From Erythroxylum novogranatense (taxonomy: Eukaryota; Streptophyta; Magnoliopsida; Malpighiales; Erythroxylaceae): a stretch of DNA of 64,000 nucleotides. Shown piece after piece: positions 35,049 through 45,599 of the stretch (position 1 is its first letter; every line of letters begins with the position of its first letter). The stretch is taken from the NCBI GenBank assembly GCA_029891385.1, contig CM057235.1:6939001-7003000 (forward strand). Reading direction: 5' to 3'. Below the pieces are notes generated by a model. It had not been told where the DNA came from, ran no database searches, and was given only the letters and a program-made list of their open reading frames with translations. The position numbers and the translations under genes are program-made.

Positions 35049-36162
35049 GCAGCATCGGCCTAAGCCTTAAAGTAGCAATCAGAGCTCCATCCTGAGCCAA
35101 ATCCATCTGCACATTCAGAGCTCTTAACTGAATCAGGCTAGGTAATCTCCCAATCTGAATCTGAGCTGCACTGATATGAGATCTCCTACTCAATGCATCA
35201 GCCACAACATTATCCTTCCCCGGATGATACTCAATAGTGCAATCATAATCCTTCAACAACTCTATCCATCTCCTCTGCCTCAGATTCAGCTCTCGCTGAC
35301 TCAACAAATATCTCAAACTCTTATGATCAGTGAAGATCTGGAACGTCTCACCATACAAATAATGTCTCCAGATCTTCAGAGCAAACACAACTGCTGCTAA
35401 CTCCAAGTCATGCACTGGATAACTCATCTCATGAGACCTCAACTGTCTCGAAGCATATGATATAACTCTCCCATGCTGCATCAGTACACATCCTAAACCC
35501 TGCTGCGAAGCATCACTGAAAACCTCGAAGCCTCCTGCTCCAAATGGAAAAGCTAACACTGGTGCCGTAGTCAACCGATGTTTTAGCTCCTCAAAACTCC
35601 TCTGACACTCATCAGTCCATCTGAAGGCCACACTCTTCCTCAGAAGTTTTGTCAAAGGGGATGAGATTACAGAAAACCCCTCGACAAACCTCCAGTAATA
35701 ACCTGCTAATCCGAGGTAACTCCTCAACTCTGACACATTCCTCGGAACCTCCCAACTCCTCACTGCCTCAATCTTGTGAGGATCCACCCGGATACCTTCA
35801 CCAGACACAATGTGGCCCAAGAACACCACCTCGTCCAGCCAAAATTCACACTTTGTGAATTTGGCGTACAGTTGTCTATCTCTCATAATCTGTAACACAG
35901 TCCTCAGATGCTCCGCATGCTCCTGTCTACTCCTCGAGTATACCAGAATATCGTCAATGAATACAATAACAAACTGATTCAGGTAGGGCTGAAAGACCTT
36001 ATTCATCAAGGCCATGAATGCTGTCGGGGCATTAGTCAACCCGAACGGCATCACTAGGAACTCGAAATGCCCACACCTTCTCCTAAAAGCGCCCTTAGGC
36101 ATATCGACCTCTACGATCCTCAACTGATAAGATCCGGATCTCAAATCCAACTTAGTAAACAC
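35049..36162 (-). pseudogene. Element D reverse transcriptase (C-terminal part) and RNase H
   Basis: Open from 36162 until E interrupts it. [27 protein letters not shown] and the catalytic [15 protein letters not shown] (about 35960-35920). The thumb/connection region has [19 protein letters not shown]. RNase [54 protein letters not shown] and [13 protein letters not shown]. The 5' end is separated from the preceding piece by a TAG at about 36172. Confidence 0.93.
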
Positions 36163-36171
36163 CTGAGCCCC

Positions 36172-37164
36172 CTAAAACTGATCAAATAAATCATCGATCC
36201 TAGGCAGTGGATACTTATTCTTGATGATCACCCGATTCAGCTGCCTATAATCGATGCATAATGTCAAAGTCCCATCCTTTTTCTTCACAAACAACACTGG
36301 GGCTCCCCACGGCGAAACACTCGACCTAATAAACCCCTTATCTAGAAGCTCCTGGAACTGAGCCTTAAACTCCCTCAGTTCCACCAGTGCCATCCTATAC
36401 GGAGGTATAGATATAGGAGCGGTACCTGGAACGAGGTCAATTGAGAACTCCGTCTCCCGATCCGTCGGTAAACCCGGTAACTCCTCGGGAAACACGTCTG
36501 GAAATTCCCTGATCACAGGAACATCCTGCAACCTCTGTTCCACTCTGGAATCCACCACATGCGCTAAATAGGCCTCACAACCTCCCCGCATCAACCTCAA
36601 GGCACTTATAAACAAAATCATCCTGGCTGGCACTACCTGACTAACACCTCGAAATACAGCCCTAGGCTGACCAGGAGACTCTAACACGACCTCCTTAGTA
36701 TAGCAATCCATAACAGCCCTATGGGCAGTGAGCCAGTCCATCCCCATATTCAAATCAATCTCTCTCAGAGGCAACACTATCAGGTCTGCACTTAACTCCG
36801 ACTGATCAATCATAATCGGACATCCCTTGCAGACCTCTCCCAAAACTGTGGTACTACCTAGAGGTGTACTCACCTCTAGCCCATACTGCAACATCTCCCT
36901 ATCCACCTGCAATCTACATGCCACATGCGGTGCAATAAAAGAATGCGTGGATCCTGGATCTATTAATGCAAAAACCTCAATACCAGAGATCAGAAGCGAA
37001 CCTGCAACCACGTCTGGAGAATCCTGGGCCTCCTGCCTAGTCATGGCGTAAACCCTAGCCTGAGACTGCGGTCGACTACCACGACCCTCGGTCCCCACAA
37101 AGGAATCTCCACCTCTACCTCGGGCTCTGCCTCGGCCCCTGAATCTAGGTCCATCACACGACAT
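36172..37164 (-). pseudogene. Element D protease and RT N-terminus
   Basis: 330 codons open. Arg/Gly-rich start, then the gypsy protease: [18 protein letters not shown] (catalytic Asp present) through [16 protein letters not shown]. The RT approach follows: [74 protein letters not shown]. It ends ..IDDLFDQF then TAG where the family has Gln, a single C-to-T type change. Confidence 0.93.
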
Positions 37165-37173
37165 CGCCGACCG

Positions 37174-38153
37174 TCAACTACTACCACTCTCCCACTGCAA
37201 TGATCGAACTCCCAAAGTCATCGGGCAATTCCGAATCATATGGTCCATAGAACCGCATGCTAAATAGGCTCCTATCACTCTCCAGCACTCTCCACTGTGC
37301 CTCTTATCACAATGTACATAAACTGGCAAAGCCTGTCCTGCTCCTCTGCCACTACCAATCTGCCCAAATCTCCCCCTCTGAATAGAACCCGACTGTCTGA
37401 ATCCTCCTGTTGATCTGAACCTGCTCTGGCGTCTGCTAGAGCTCCTACCAGAGCTACCCTGACTGTCACTAGATCTCTTGCCTCCGGATCCCTGACCAGT
37501 CTTAGCCCGACTCTGCCTCAGAAGTTGCTCAATCTGCACTGCAGCAGCTCTCAACTCAACGAAGGTGCCCATATCTGACCGGGCTAACCTGGTACAGATC
37601 TCCAGATTAAGCCCTCCCTCGAATCTCCTAAGACCTATCGACTCAGAGGTAATCGTAATGTACATACGCCATCAGCTCATTGAACCTAACCTCATACTCA
37701 GCCACTGTCATCGACCCCTATCTCAACTCTAAGAACTCCTGCATCTTCATCTCCAAATAGACCTTGGGCATGTAATTATCCCAAAGGCTCTTTAAAATCT
37801 GCCTAAGTCAAAACATGTGGTCCGCAAGACGCCGGGACAGCCTTCCACCATCGATATGCAGGACCTCAAGGAGAGAGATCGATAATCAAATCTCTCCTCG
37901 ATCACAATCCATCCGATCGAGGACTCGCTCGGTCCTTCCAACCATCCTCAACCTCTCGCAGGTCTCAGGTTGTCATAAAATCAACAATCCTCGTTTGCAG
38001 ACGATCATACCTCCTCTCTCGTCTCATGGGAACTCTAGGAGGCTGCTCCTCAAATAGAGGCACTGAAGACTCCCTACTAGCTCCGACTGATCCTTGGTCA
38101 GCTGGTTGATCTACCTGATCACCAAGAACGGATGACCTATAACAAAACCACAA
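37174..38153 (-). pseudogene. Element D gag remnant
   Basis: Minus strand, several frames. Capsid motifs are readable at 37840-37690 (YRWWKAV, ADFKEPLG, MTVAEYEVRFNELMAYV). The 163-codon open stretch 37665-37174 covers GLRRFEGGLNLEICTRLARSD, a Ser/Arg/Gly-rich linker, and a zinc knuckle reading YLACGSMDHMIRNC, where the first Cys is Tyr. Start codon uncertain; frameshifts and a stop near 37670. Confidence 0.8.
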
Positions 38154-38225
38154 TTTCCAATCAATTTCTGCTTTTCTTACAAAAATTTAAGCCTAAAAGA
38201 TACTATGCCCAAAAGATGCCAAACC

Positions 38226-38239
38226 ATGCTCTGATACCA
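38226..38239 (-). other. Primer-binding site of element D
   Basis: Minus strand TGGTATCAGAGCATG, perfect initiator tRNA-Met type, 5 bp inside the 5' LTR. Confidence 0.9.
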
Positions 38240-38244
38240 CCTAA

Positions 38245-40901
38245 TGTAGCGCCCCCTTACCGTAGGGTATACACCGGGACACCCGTAGGTCATACCGATA
38301 CATAACCTACGATGAGGGTGCACTACGATTCGATCATTTCTATAAACTTCATGGCATCAATATAATTAAACTGCAATATCAAATTCACTAAATTTTTAAA
38401 ACCAAAAGATACTTCTCATTCCATTTCTTAGAAACCATAAGTTCACAATTCTGTTTGATTACAACTGTACAAAACCAAAAAGGACTAAAATAACTCCTAA
38501 CTAGGTCATCCCCAAAGATCCCAAATGACCGACACATGGGCCATACTCCTCTCGCGGCACTCACACTGCAGGAAAAGTCTCGCTAACTGGAGCTAGGAGT
38601 CAACTATCGCTGTCCTGAAAAATAAATACAATGTTGGGTGAGTTTGCGAACTCAGCGAGAAACCATCATCGATGGTCCACCTAAATCATGCATAACAAAC
38701 AGTTCACACTATATCATATATATATTAACACAACCAAGAATCACATACATTCAATTTCACATTTATAAGGCGGTTCGCTTTTCATACAATTCACATTTGA
38801 ACATTCATATATATGCAATGTACATGTGACTCTTTCATTTTATTTCGTTTTTGTGACCATGCGCCTGAGCTCATTTACGTTGAGCCATTGGCTCTGAAAA
38901 CATTGGACTTGAAGCCCTGATACGTTGAGCATAAAGCTCTGAAAATCGTTGGGCACGAGGCCCTGTGCGTTGAGCTTAAAGCTATGAATACGGTGGCTGC
39001 ACCGGTCACAACTATCAATTATCTGATCATGCATAATGGCATGAATGCACATGTTCCAAATTTCACTAGTCGTGTCACAACCTAATATCACTATCCAATT
39101 TGCATTTTAAACCAATTAATTACAATTTACGCACAATTAACACTTCTATAGCACATTCCAAATATTTCGAACACCTGTGGTCTGAAATCAATCAAAAGCA
39201 AACACACATAATCCTTCCTTAACTCCTCATGGCATAATTGCATAAAATGTAACACATAAAGGTTGAGAAACTAACTAGGTTACTCACCTCAGAACTTCCG
39301 AGCTACTGCCGGGAAGTTTCGCCTACGTCGGACGATCGACGCTCCACTTGAGCCTCTATACAATCAGAATGAATATGACATTACTAAATGTACCAATTTC
39401 AATAATCAATAATGCTTATGTATCGAATGAATTTTTGTACAATACATGTTATGACATTTCCGACCCTATTTCCGAATTATCTCAATTCCGCGTTTTCACT
39501 TTAATCCATAGCAATTCCTAATACCATAATTAAATTGACTATATTCCAATCAATCACTAACTAATCCAAATTTAACCTCAAAATTCTCTAATTAAAAGAA
39601 TCACTATCGGCCTAAAGAGGCGCCCTCATGCCATGGCGCTGATCCTCGCCACAGCGTAAAATCTTCTCGCTTCGTCATGACGCAGCGGCGAAATCCGCTT
39701 GTCATGGCAAGACACCTCTACTCGTCAAGCGCGACAGAAATCGCCTCGTCAAGCGATGAATAAATATTCGTCATGACGCAAGAAAGGGTGGCTCGCCATG
39801 CGTGTTCATCACACATCACGACGTCACGAACCCGAAAGTCATCCAAACCCGTAAATCCTCGATCTTCGATATAAATCCATTCCTTTCCATTCTAAACACT
39901 CTCAAACAACTCCAACTACTAAACATAACTCATTTCTAACCTCAAATTCATCTAAAATCAATTATTCATTAAATACTCAACTCAAAATCTACATTTTTCC
40001 TTAAAACCTACATCATCCGAAACTTCTAAAATCTTAAACAATTTATACTTTCATTCAATGCTCAAATTAAACTATTTAAAACATAAACAAGTGGGAACTT
40101 ACTTGATTCAAGCTTTCAGAAACCTCAAAGATCACCAATCCCTCAAACTCTCACACACCCACGGTTTCACCACAAGCCAAACCCATCATCATCTTCTTCA
40201 ACACCAAACCAAAGGGGATTGATCAAGGACAAAAGAAGGAACAATTTGTATGGAGAAATCAAGAAACAAAGCCAAGAGAAGATCCACGATGAGGGAAGGA
40301 GAAATTTTCTTCTCAAAAATTAAAGGATCGTGGAAGACAAGAATTTCAAAGGGTAGGGTTTATAACTTATGGGGATTAAGGGCTTGTTTGGCAAATTTAA
40401 TTGCCACAAGACCAATCCAAACAATCTTGATCCGATTTCTTAGTCAAATTTCTCCCGAATTCCAATGGCTCAAAATGCTAATTCCTCAAATCAAAATTCT
40501 AATCTCCATTGCCATTGGTTAATCAAATTTTGGAACCGGAAATCTAATTAATCTGTCATTTGTCAATTCTCTGGTCCGAACCTATTACTCCAAAAATTCC
40601 AGAAAATGCCTATAAATTCTCAAAATTATAAAACTCACGATCATACACTCCAATTTCATATTTCAAACTCCAAATTCTCATTTCTTACTCTAATTAAATT
40701 TCTCACAGCTTAAATGACCAAATCATCTCCAAATTACCAAATTACCCAATCTTATCGGGAATATGTCATACATGTATGTACATTTATGCGCTAGTGCAAT
40801 AATTACCAATTATCCAAATATACATAAGCTAAACAATGCATGTATATGTCAATTATGAATGCAATCTACTGTACCCATCCCATCGGTGACGGGATGTTAC
40901 A
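38245..40901 (-). repeat. 5' LTR of element D
   Basis: 2657 bp, same ends as 21313-23997. Highly similar overall, but the palindrome region 39630-39870 differs by many small losses and substitutions. Confidence 0.92.
38878..39004. repeat. Mini-hairpin array, second LTR copy of D
   Basis: Same five units plus the CGGTG/CACCG hairpin as at 21948-22073. Unit 2 has GGAC in place of GGGC, opening one stem pair. Confidence 0.8.
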
Positions 40902-40906
40902 GGTTA

Positions 40907-41285
40907 GCCTTCTTGTGTTTTCTTTTAGATAATGAATTAAGTATTGACTTAATTCTGAAAGGTTTAACCCATAGTTACTCATAATTTGTGCTTAACTATT
41001 GGATGAACAATAAATCTATCACAATTCCTAAGCTGGTCAAAATGCTCAAGGAAATTGAGCCACCTATCCTCAAGGACAAGGTTGTGATGTTGGTGGTCTC
41101 TTCTGGTTTGAAGAAAAAGACCTAAAAGAAGAAGAAGTCTGCAGGGCCTAAAGGAGGTGTCAATAAAGCAAATAAGACTGCCTTGAAGGGAACTTGCTTC
41201 CACTATAGCAAGGATGGCTACTATAAGAGAAACTATAAGGCCTATCTGGAGTCCTTGAAGCAGAAAAAGGCATCTGATGACTTTT
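40907..41285 (+). pseudogene. Element F gag, right fragment
   Basis: Continues gag after D: IDLILKGLTHSYS and VLNYWMNNKSITIPKLVKML, then a Lys-rich stretch and a ruined zinc knuckle CFHYSKDGYYKRNYKAYLES, in which the second and third Cys are Tyr and the His is Tyr. It stops at ..KASDDF then TAG, and integrase follows at once, so the protease region is missing. Confidence 0.8.
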
Positions 41286-42030
41286 AGACCTAATACATAC
41301 TGATGTATGTGGTTCGATTTCCATACATGCCAAAGGTGGTTTCGTATACTTCATTACCTTTATCGTTGATCATTCTCTATATAGGTATGTTTATCTTAAA
41401 AGATACAAGTCTGAAGTCTTTAAAAGGTTCAAAGAATTCAAAAATGAAGTTAAGGAACAACTTGGGAGAAGTATTAAATCACTTTGATCAGATCGATATG
41501 GTGAATACGTAAGCCAAGAGTTTTTGGATTATCTCAGGGATAATGGAATATTGTCCCAGTGGACTCCACCTTACATGCCATAACACAATGGTGTGGCTGA
41601 GAGGAGAAGCCGAACTTTCTTAGACATGGTGAGGTTTATGATGAGTTTAGTAAATTTACTAAAATCCTTTTGTAGGTATGCACTCGAAATGTCTGTTTAT
41701 GTATTAAACAGAGTCCTATACAAATCAGTTGATGTTACTCCATATGAGATATGGATTAACAATAAACCTTATCATTCTCATATGAAAGTTTGGGGTTGTC
41801 TTGCTTATGTGAAGTAGATTTAGTCAGATAAACTTACAGTTAAATCTGACAAGTGTCTGTTTGTAAAATATCCTAAGGAAACTATAGGATATCAATTCTA
41901 CCATGTTTCAAAACAAAAGGTGTTTGTTTCAAAACATGTTGTCTTTTTAGAGAGAGAGTTTCTTCTAAAAGAAGATAGTGGGAGCAAAATTGAACTTATG
42001 GAAGTTCAAAATGCTTAAACAAATGCATAT
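41286..42030 (+). pseudogene. Element F integrase remnant
   Basis: Starts abruptly with LIHTDVCGSISIHAKGG, the beginning of the copia integrase core; the zinc finger is absent. Further motifs: FKEFKNEVKEQLGRSIKSL, SDRYGEYVSQEFLDYL, HNGVAERRSRTFLDMVRFMM (the region with the third catalytic residue), YALEMSVYVLNRVLYKSV and KVWGCLAYVK. Stops near 41484, 41581 and 41815. Confidence 0.85.
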
Positions 42031-42033
42031 CAA

Positions 42034-43395
42034 GTGCCTGGACCTGAGACTATTGTTCATGAAGATGAAATAATAGTTCAACCTTTTGACACACAAGAAG
42101 TTCGTAAGTCAGGTAGGATACATCAAGTTCTCAAGAGATACGGATTTCTCATTAGTGAACTTAACAATGTATTGCTCATAGAAGATGATGAGCTTACTAC
42201 CTATGAAGAGGTTCTAAAGAGTTTAGAATTTGAAAAATGGCTTCAAGCTATGAAATCTAAAATGGATTCCACGTATGAACCAAGTATGGAATTTGGTTGA
42301 TCCACTCGAAGGGATAAATCCCATAGGGTGCAAATGGGTTTTCAAGAAGAAAACTGATATAAATGGTAATGTAGTTACCCATAAAGCTAGGCTTGTAGCT
42401 AAAGGTTATCATCAAAGGCAAGGTGTTGACTATGACGAAACGTTTAGCTCAATAGCTATGCTTAAATCTATTAGGATACTCCTAGCCATTTTCACTCATT
42501 ATGATTATGAGATATGGAAAATGGATGTGAAGATGGCTTTCCTTAATGATAACCTAACCGAGGATGTGTATATGACCCAACCTAATGGTTTCATATCTAT
42601 GAATATAGAAAAGGTATACAAGCTTCAAAAATCCATTTATGGATTGAAGCAAGCATCCAAGAGTTGGAATATCCAATTTGATGAGGCAATTGAAGAGTTT
42701 GGTTTCTCACAAAATCCAAATGAGCCATGTGTGTATAAGAAGGTTAGTGGGAGTGAAATTTTGTTCCTTGTACTATTGTAGATGACATATTGCTAATAGA
42801 AAATGATGTCTCAACTTTACAATCAGTCAAAATTTGGTTAGCTAAGAAATTTTCTATAAAAGATCTTAGAGAAGCAACTTATATTTTGGGGATAAAGATT
42901 TATAGAGATAGATCTAAGAGGTTGCTTGGTCTTTCTCATTATACATACATAGATAAGATGTTAAAGAGTTTTAACATTGAGCAGTCTAAGAGAGGTTATC
43001 TTCCTATAGTACATAAGATTACACTCTCTAAATCTAGTTGTCCAAAGACAAAAGATGAGAGGACTCGCATAAGTTTGATTCCTAATTCTTTGGCAATAAG
43101 ATCAATCATGTATGCTATGTTATGTTCTAGACCCAATGTATCATATGCTCTAAGTGTTATAAGCAGATTCCAGTTGGACCCTGATGAGGGTCAATGGGTG
43201 GTTGTCAAGAATATCCTTAAGTACCTGAGCAGACCTAAGAATGTATTCTTAGTATATGGAGAAGGTGATTTTATAATAAGAGGGTGTATTGATGCCAGTT
43301 TCCAATCTGATAGGGACGACTCCAAATCCAAATCCAAATATACTGAATGGTGGTGCAGTCAGTTGAAAAAGTTCAAAATAAGAGACGACTGCTGA
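42034..43395 (+). pseudogene. Element F reverse transcriptase and start of RNase H
   Basis: Three overlapping open stretches. Motifs: RKSGRIHQVLKRYGFLI, GCKWVFKKKTDINGNVV, ARLVAKGYHQRQGVDYDETF, WKMDVKMAFLNDNLTEDVY and SIYGLKQASKSWNIQF. The catalytic box lies exactly at a frame break near 42778 and reads IVDDILLIEND where YVDD is usual. After it: KKFSIKDLREATYILGIKIY, SIMYAMLCSRPNVSYALSVI and IDASFQSDRDDSKS. Frame breaks at about 42290 and 42780. Confidence 0.9.
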
Positions 43396-43800
43396 TTCGA
43401 TAACATAAGCAAGTACATCGCAACTTCAAAAGCAGAAAGGAAGTGGTTTGAATCAAAAGGTTCATCATGGAACTTAGTATGGTTCTGAGCATCACTGACC
43501 CAGTGTAGTTGTATTGTGACAACAACAGGGCTATAATGTAGGTAAAGGAACCGAGATCTCATCAAAAGTCCAAACATGTACTTAGATGCTATCATTTGAT
43601 TAGAGAAATCATTGGTAGCAATGATGTTAAGATAGATAGAGTTTCCACCGATCAAAATATAGCTAATCTATTGACTAAGCCTATTTTCCAAAAGAGTTTT
43701 ATGTCATATGTACACGCCTATGGTATTAGATATCAAGGTGATTGGCTTTAGTGTAATAGGCATTATATATCAAGGTGATTGGCTTTAGTGTAAGTAGGAG
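43396..43800 (+). pseudogene. Element F RNase H end and damaged 3' junction
   Basis: Remnant of RNase H with many stops. ATATCAAGGTGATTGGCTTTAG occurs twice (43729 and 43767), a short tandem duplication of the pol end. GTAAGTAGGAG at 43790-43800 is the decayed polypurine tract. Confidence 0.65.
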
Positions 43801-45530
43801 TTTATTACAGAAGTGCTCCAAAGGCAATCAACTTTAGCATTTATTATACAAATCATTTTATGATTAATAAAGGCACTTTTCATTATTTTAATGTTCATAC
43901 ATTTATAGATTTGAAATTGATCTTAAATTGATTTAATGAAGTCCGTGATACAAAACATAGCATGGATGAAATCATGATGAGATCATGATAATGAGATTCC
44001 TATCTTATGTAATTATGTTAGTATCTAAACTTTCCCTAGTCATAGGATTAATGAGATGGGATATCATTAATCTGGATAGACTAGCACGTGTTATATTCCT
44101 TGATTAGATCAAGTAGTAGATATCATAAGATGTAGACATGAGTTGTTTAGAGTTAAATTGTGGATGCTTACTAAGGGTATTAAGTACATTGGATTGACCT
44201 ACTATGAGACAATCATATGGATATTCTATTACAGTGGCAATGATAGTCTCATCATAACAATGGTACAAGTATCCTTTGACTTGAGGTGCTCAAGGATATC
44301 TCGAATACTGATCCTGTGCTTTGACTCCATTCATTGGTGCCTTTTAAGGGTTACTTATAGGGTAGTAATTGGGTACAGCTTGAGGTATTCGGAAGTAATT
44401 GAGTAGCCAATAAAAGATTCACCACTCCTGATAGAAGGAGATGATACCTACAGCCTTTTATCAAGGTCATTACTTGGAGTCTATGGCTAGAGCAAATATG
44501 TGTTATAAAGGGAGTCTTCAATGATACATAAAGTAATGAGATCCTCAGGATAAGATCTAATATCATTTGTACTAGATATGACGTGGTCAGTCTAGTGGGA
44601 GTTAACACTTTGACCATACTTTAAACCAAGTGGGGTATAGATGGTGAAAGGACGAATTATATGGGAACATTACATATGGAAGGGTTTGTTTTCAAACCAA
44701 TAACTTTTCAGTCAATTGGGGGTCATGACATGTTATTAGATACCACTCTTGACTTACTTGAATTAAGTGTTAATTCAAGTGACCAACATAATGGGGAACC
44801 TAATGGGTCACACATATAGGAGATCCAAAGGATGAATAAAATGTTCTTGAATGGTGATTCAAGATATGAGAGAGTGTTTTGGGATTGTATAATGATGTGG
44901 TCATGGTAGAAAACATTGCATAGAATAGATTAGAAATAAGTGTTGTTGGTTGCCAATTTGGTCACTAACTTCCGACAATTTCCATTAATGCATGCTATTA
45001 ATAGTTATTATCTTCCCTTAACTTCCATTAATGCATGTTATTTATGACCATTAACTTCCCATAACTTCCTATTAATGATGGGGTTATAGGAGGCCAAAGA
45101 GGGCAAAAAATAATCATCATTTTTATGCATCTTGTGTAAAACACAAGAAGAAAAAAAGAAAGGTTCTTTCTTACACACGCACTCTTTTTGTCTCTAACTC
45201 TTATAAGAATTCATGTCTTTGCTAGTATAAAGAAAGAATTCTAGTCATCTCCTAGTGAGGTTTCATCCTTCTATCTTTGTGTGGATTTTCATTAGAGATA
45301 GTCTACATTGATAGCTGTGGTTTACGACAACCTAACGCGAAGAAGATTAAATAACGAAGGAGATCATCGGAAAGGTATGTAAACATATTACATTTCATGT
45401 TTTTGTTTTCTATATCTATATGCATGAGTAGAACTGGTTTTTGACATTCTATTTTATTTTCTACTATGTATATTTGATATATATTATGTATGAGATGCAT
45501 AATCAGAACCTTACCTTTTATCCCTTTTAG
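43801..45530 (+). repeat. Probable 3' LTR of element F (end approximate)
   Basis: Sequence after the tract starts TTTATTACAG, where TG would be expected, and has no coding content. A block at 44160-44300 (..TCCTTTGACTTGAGG..) resembles 61490-61600, so the LTR family occurs twice in the window. The right end cannot be fixed because no second LTR is present; LINE sequence starts by about 45600. Confidence 0.55.
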
Positions 45531-45599
45531 AAGATATAAATGGTCGAAATTATCCTAAAGGCACCTATAAGGAGCTCACTAATTTGGTATAAAATGTTG

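Larger units (their letters stand above)
21313..40901 (-). mobile_element. Chromodomain Ty3/gypsy element D, split by copia element E
   Basis: LTRs at 21313-23997 and 38245-40901, perfect target duplication GGTTA at 21308-21312 and 40902-40906, primer-binding site at 38226-38239 and purine tract at 23998-24013. Domain order on the minus strand is gag, protease, RT, RNase H, [E inserted], integrase, chromodomain: a chromovirus, probably Tekay/Del-like. Without E it is about 10 kb, a normal size. Stops in RT and integrase make it defective. Confidence 0.95.

Noticed and set aside
40250..40522. 90-codon open frame in the right D LTR
   Set aside because: Its counterpart in the left LTR (near 23330) is disrupted; no family motif; inside an LTR.
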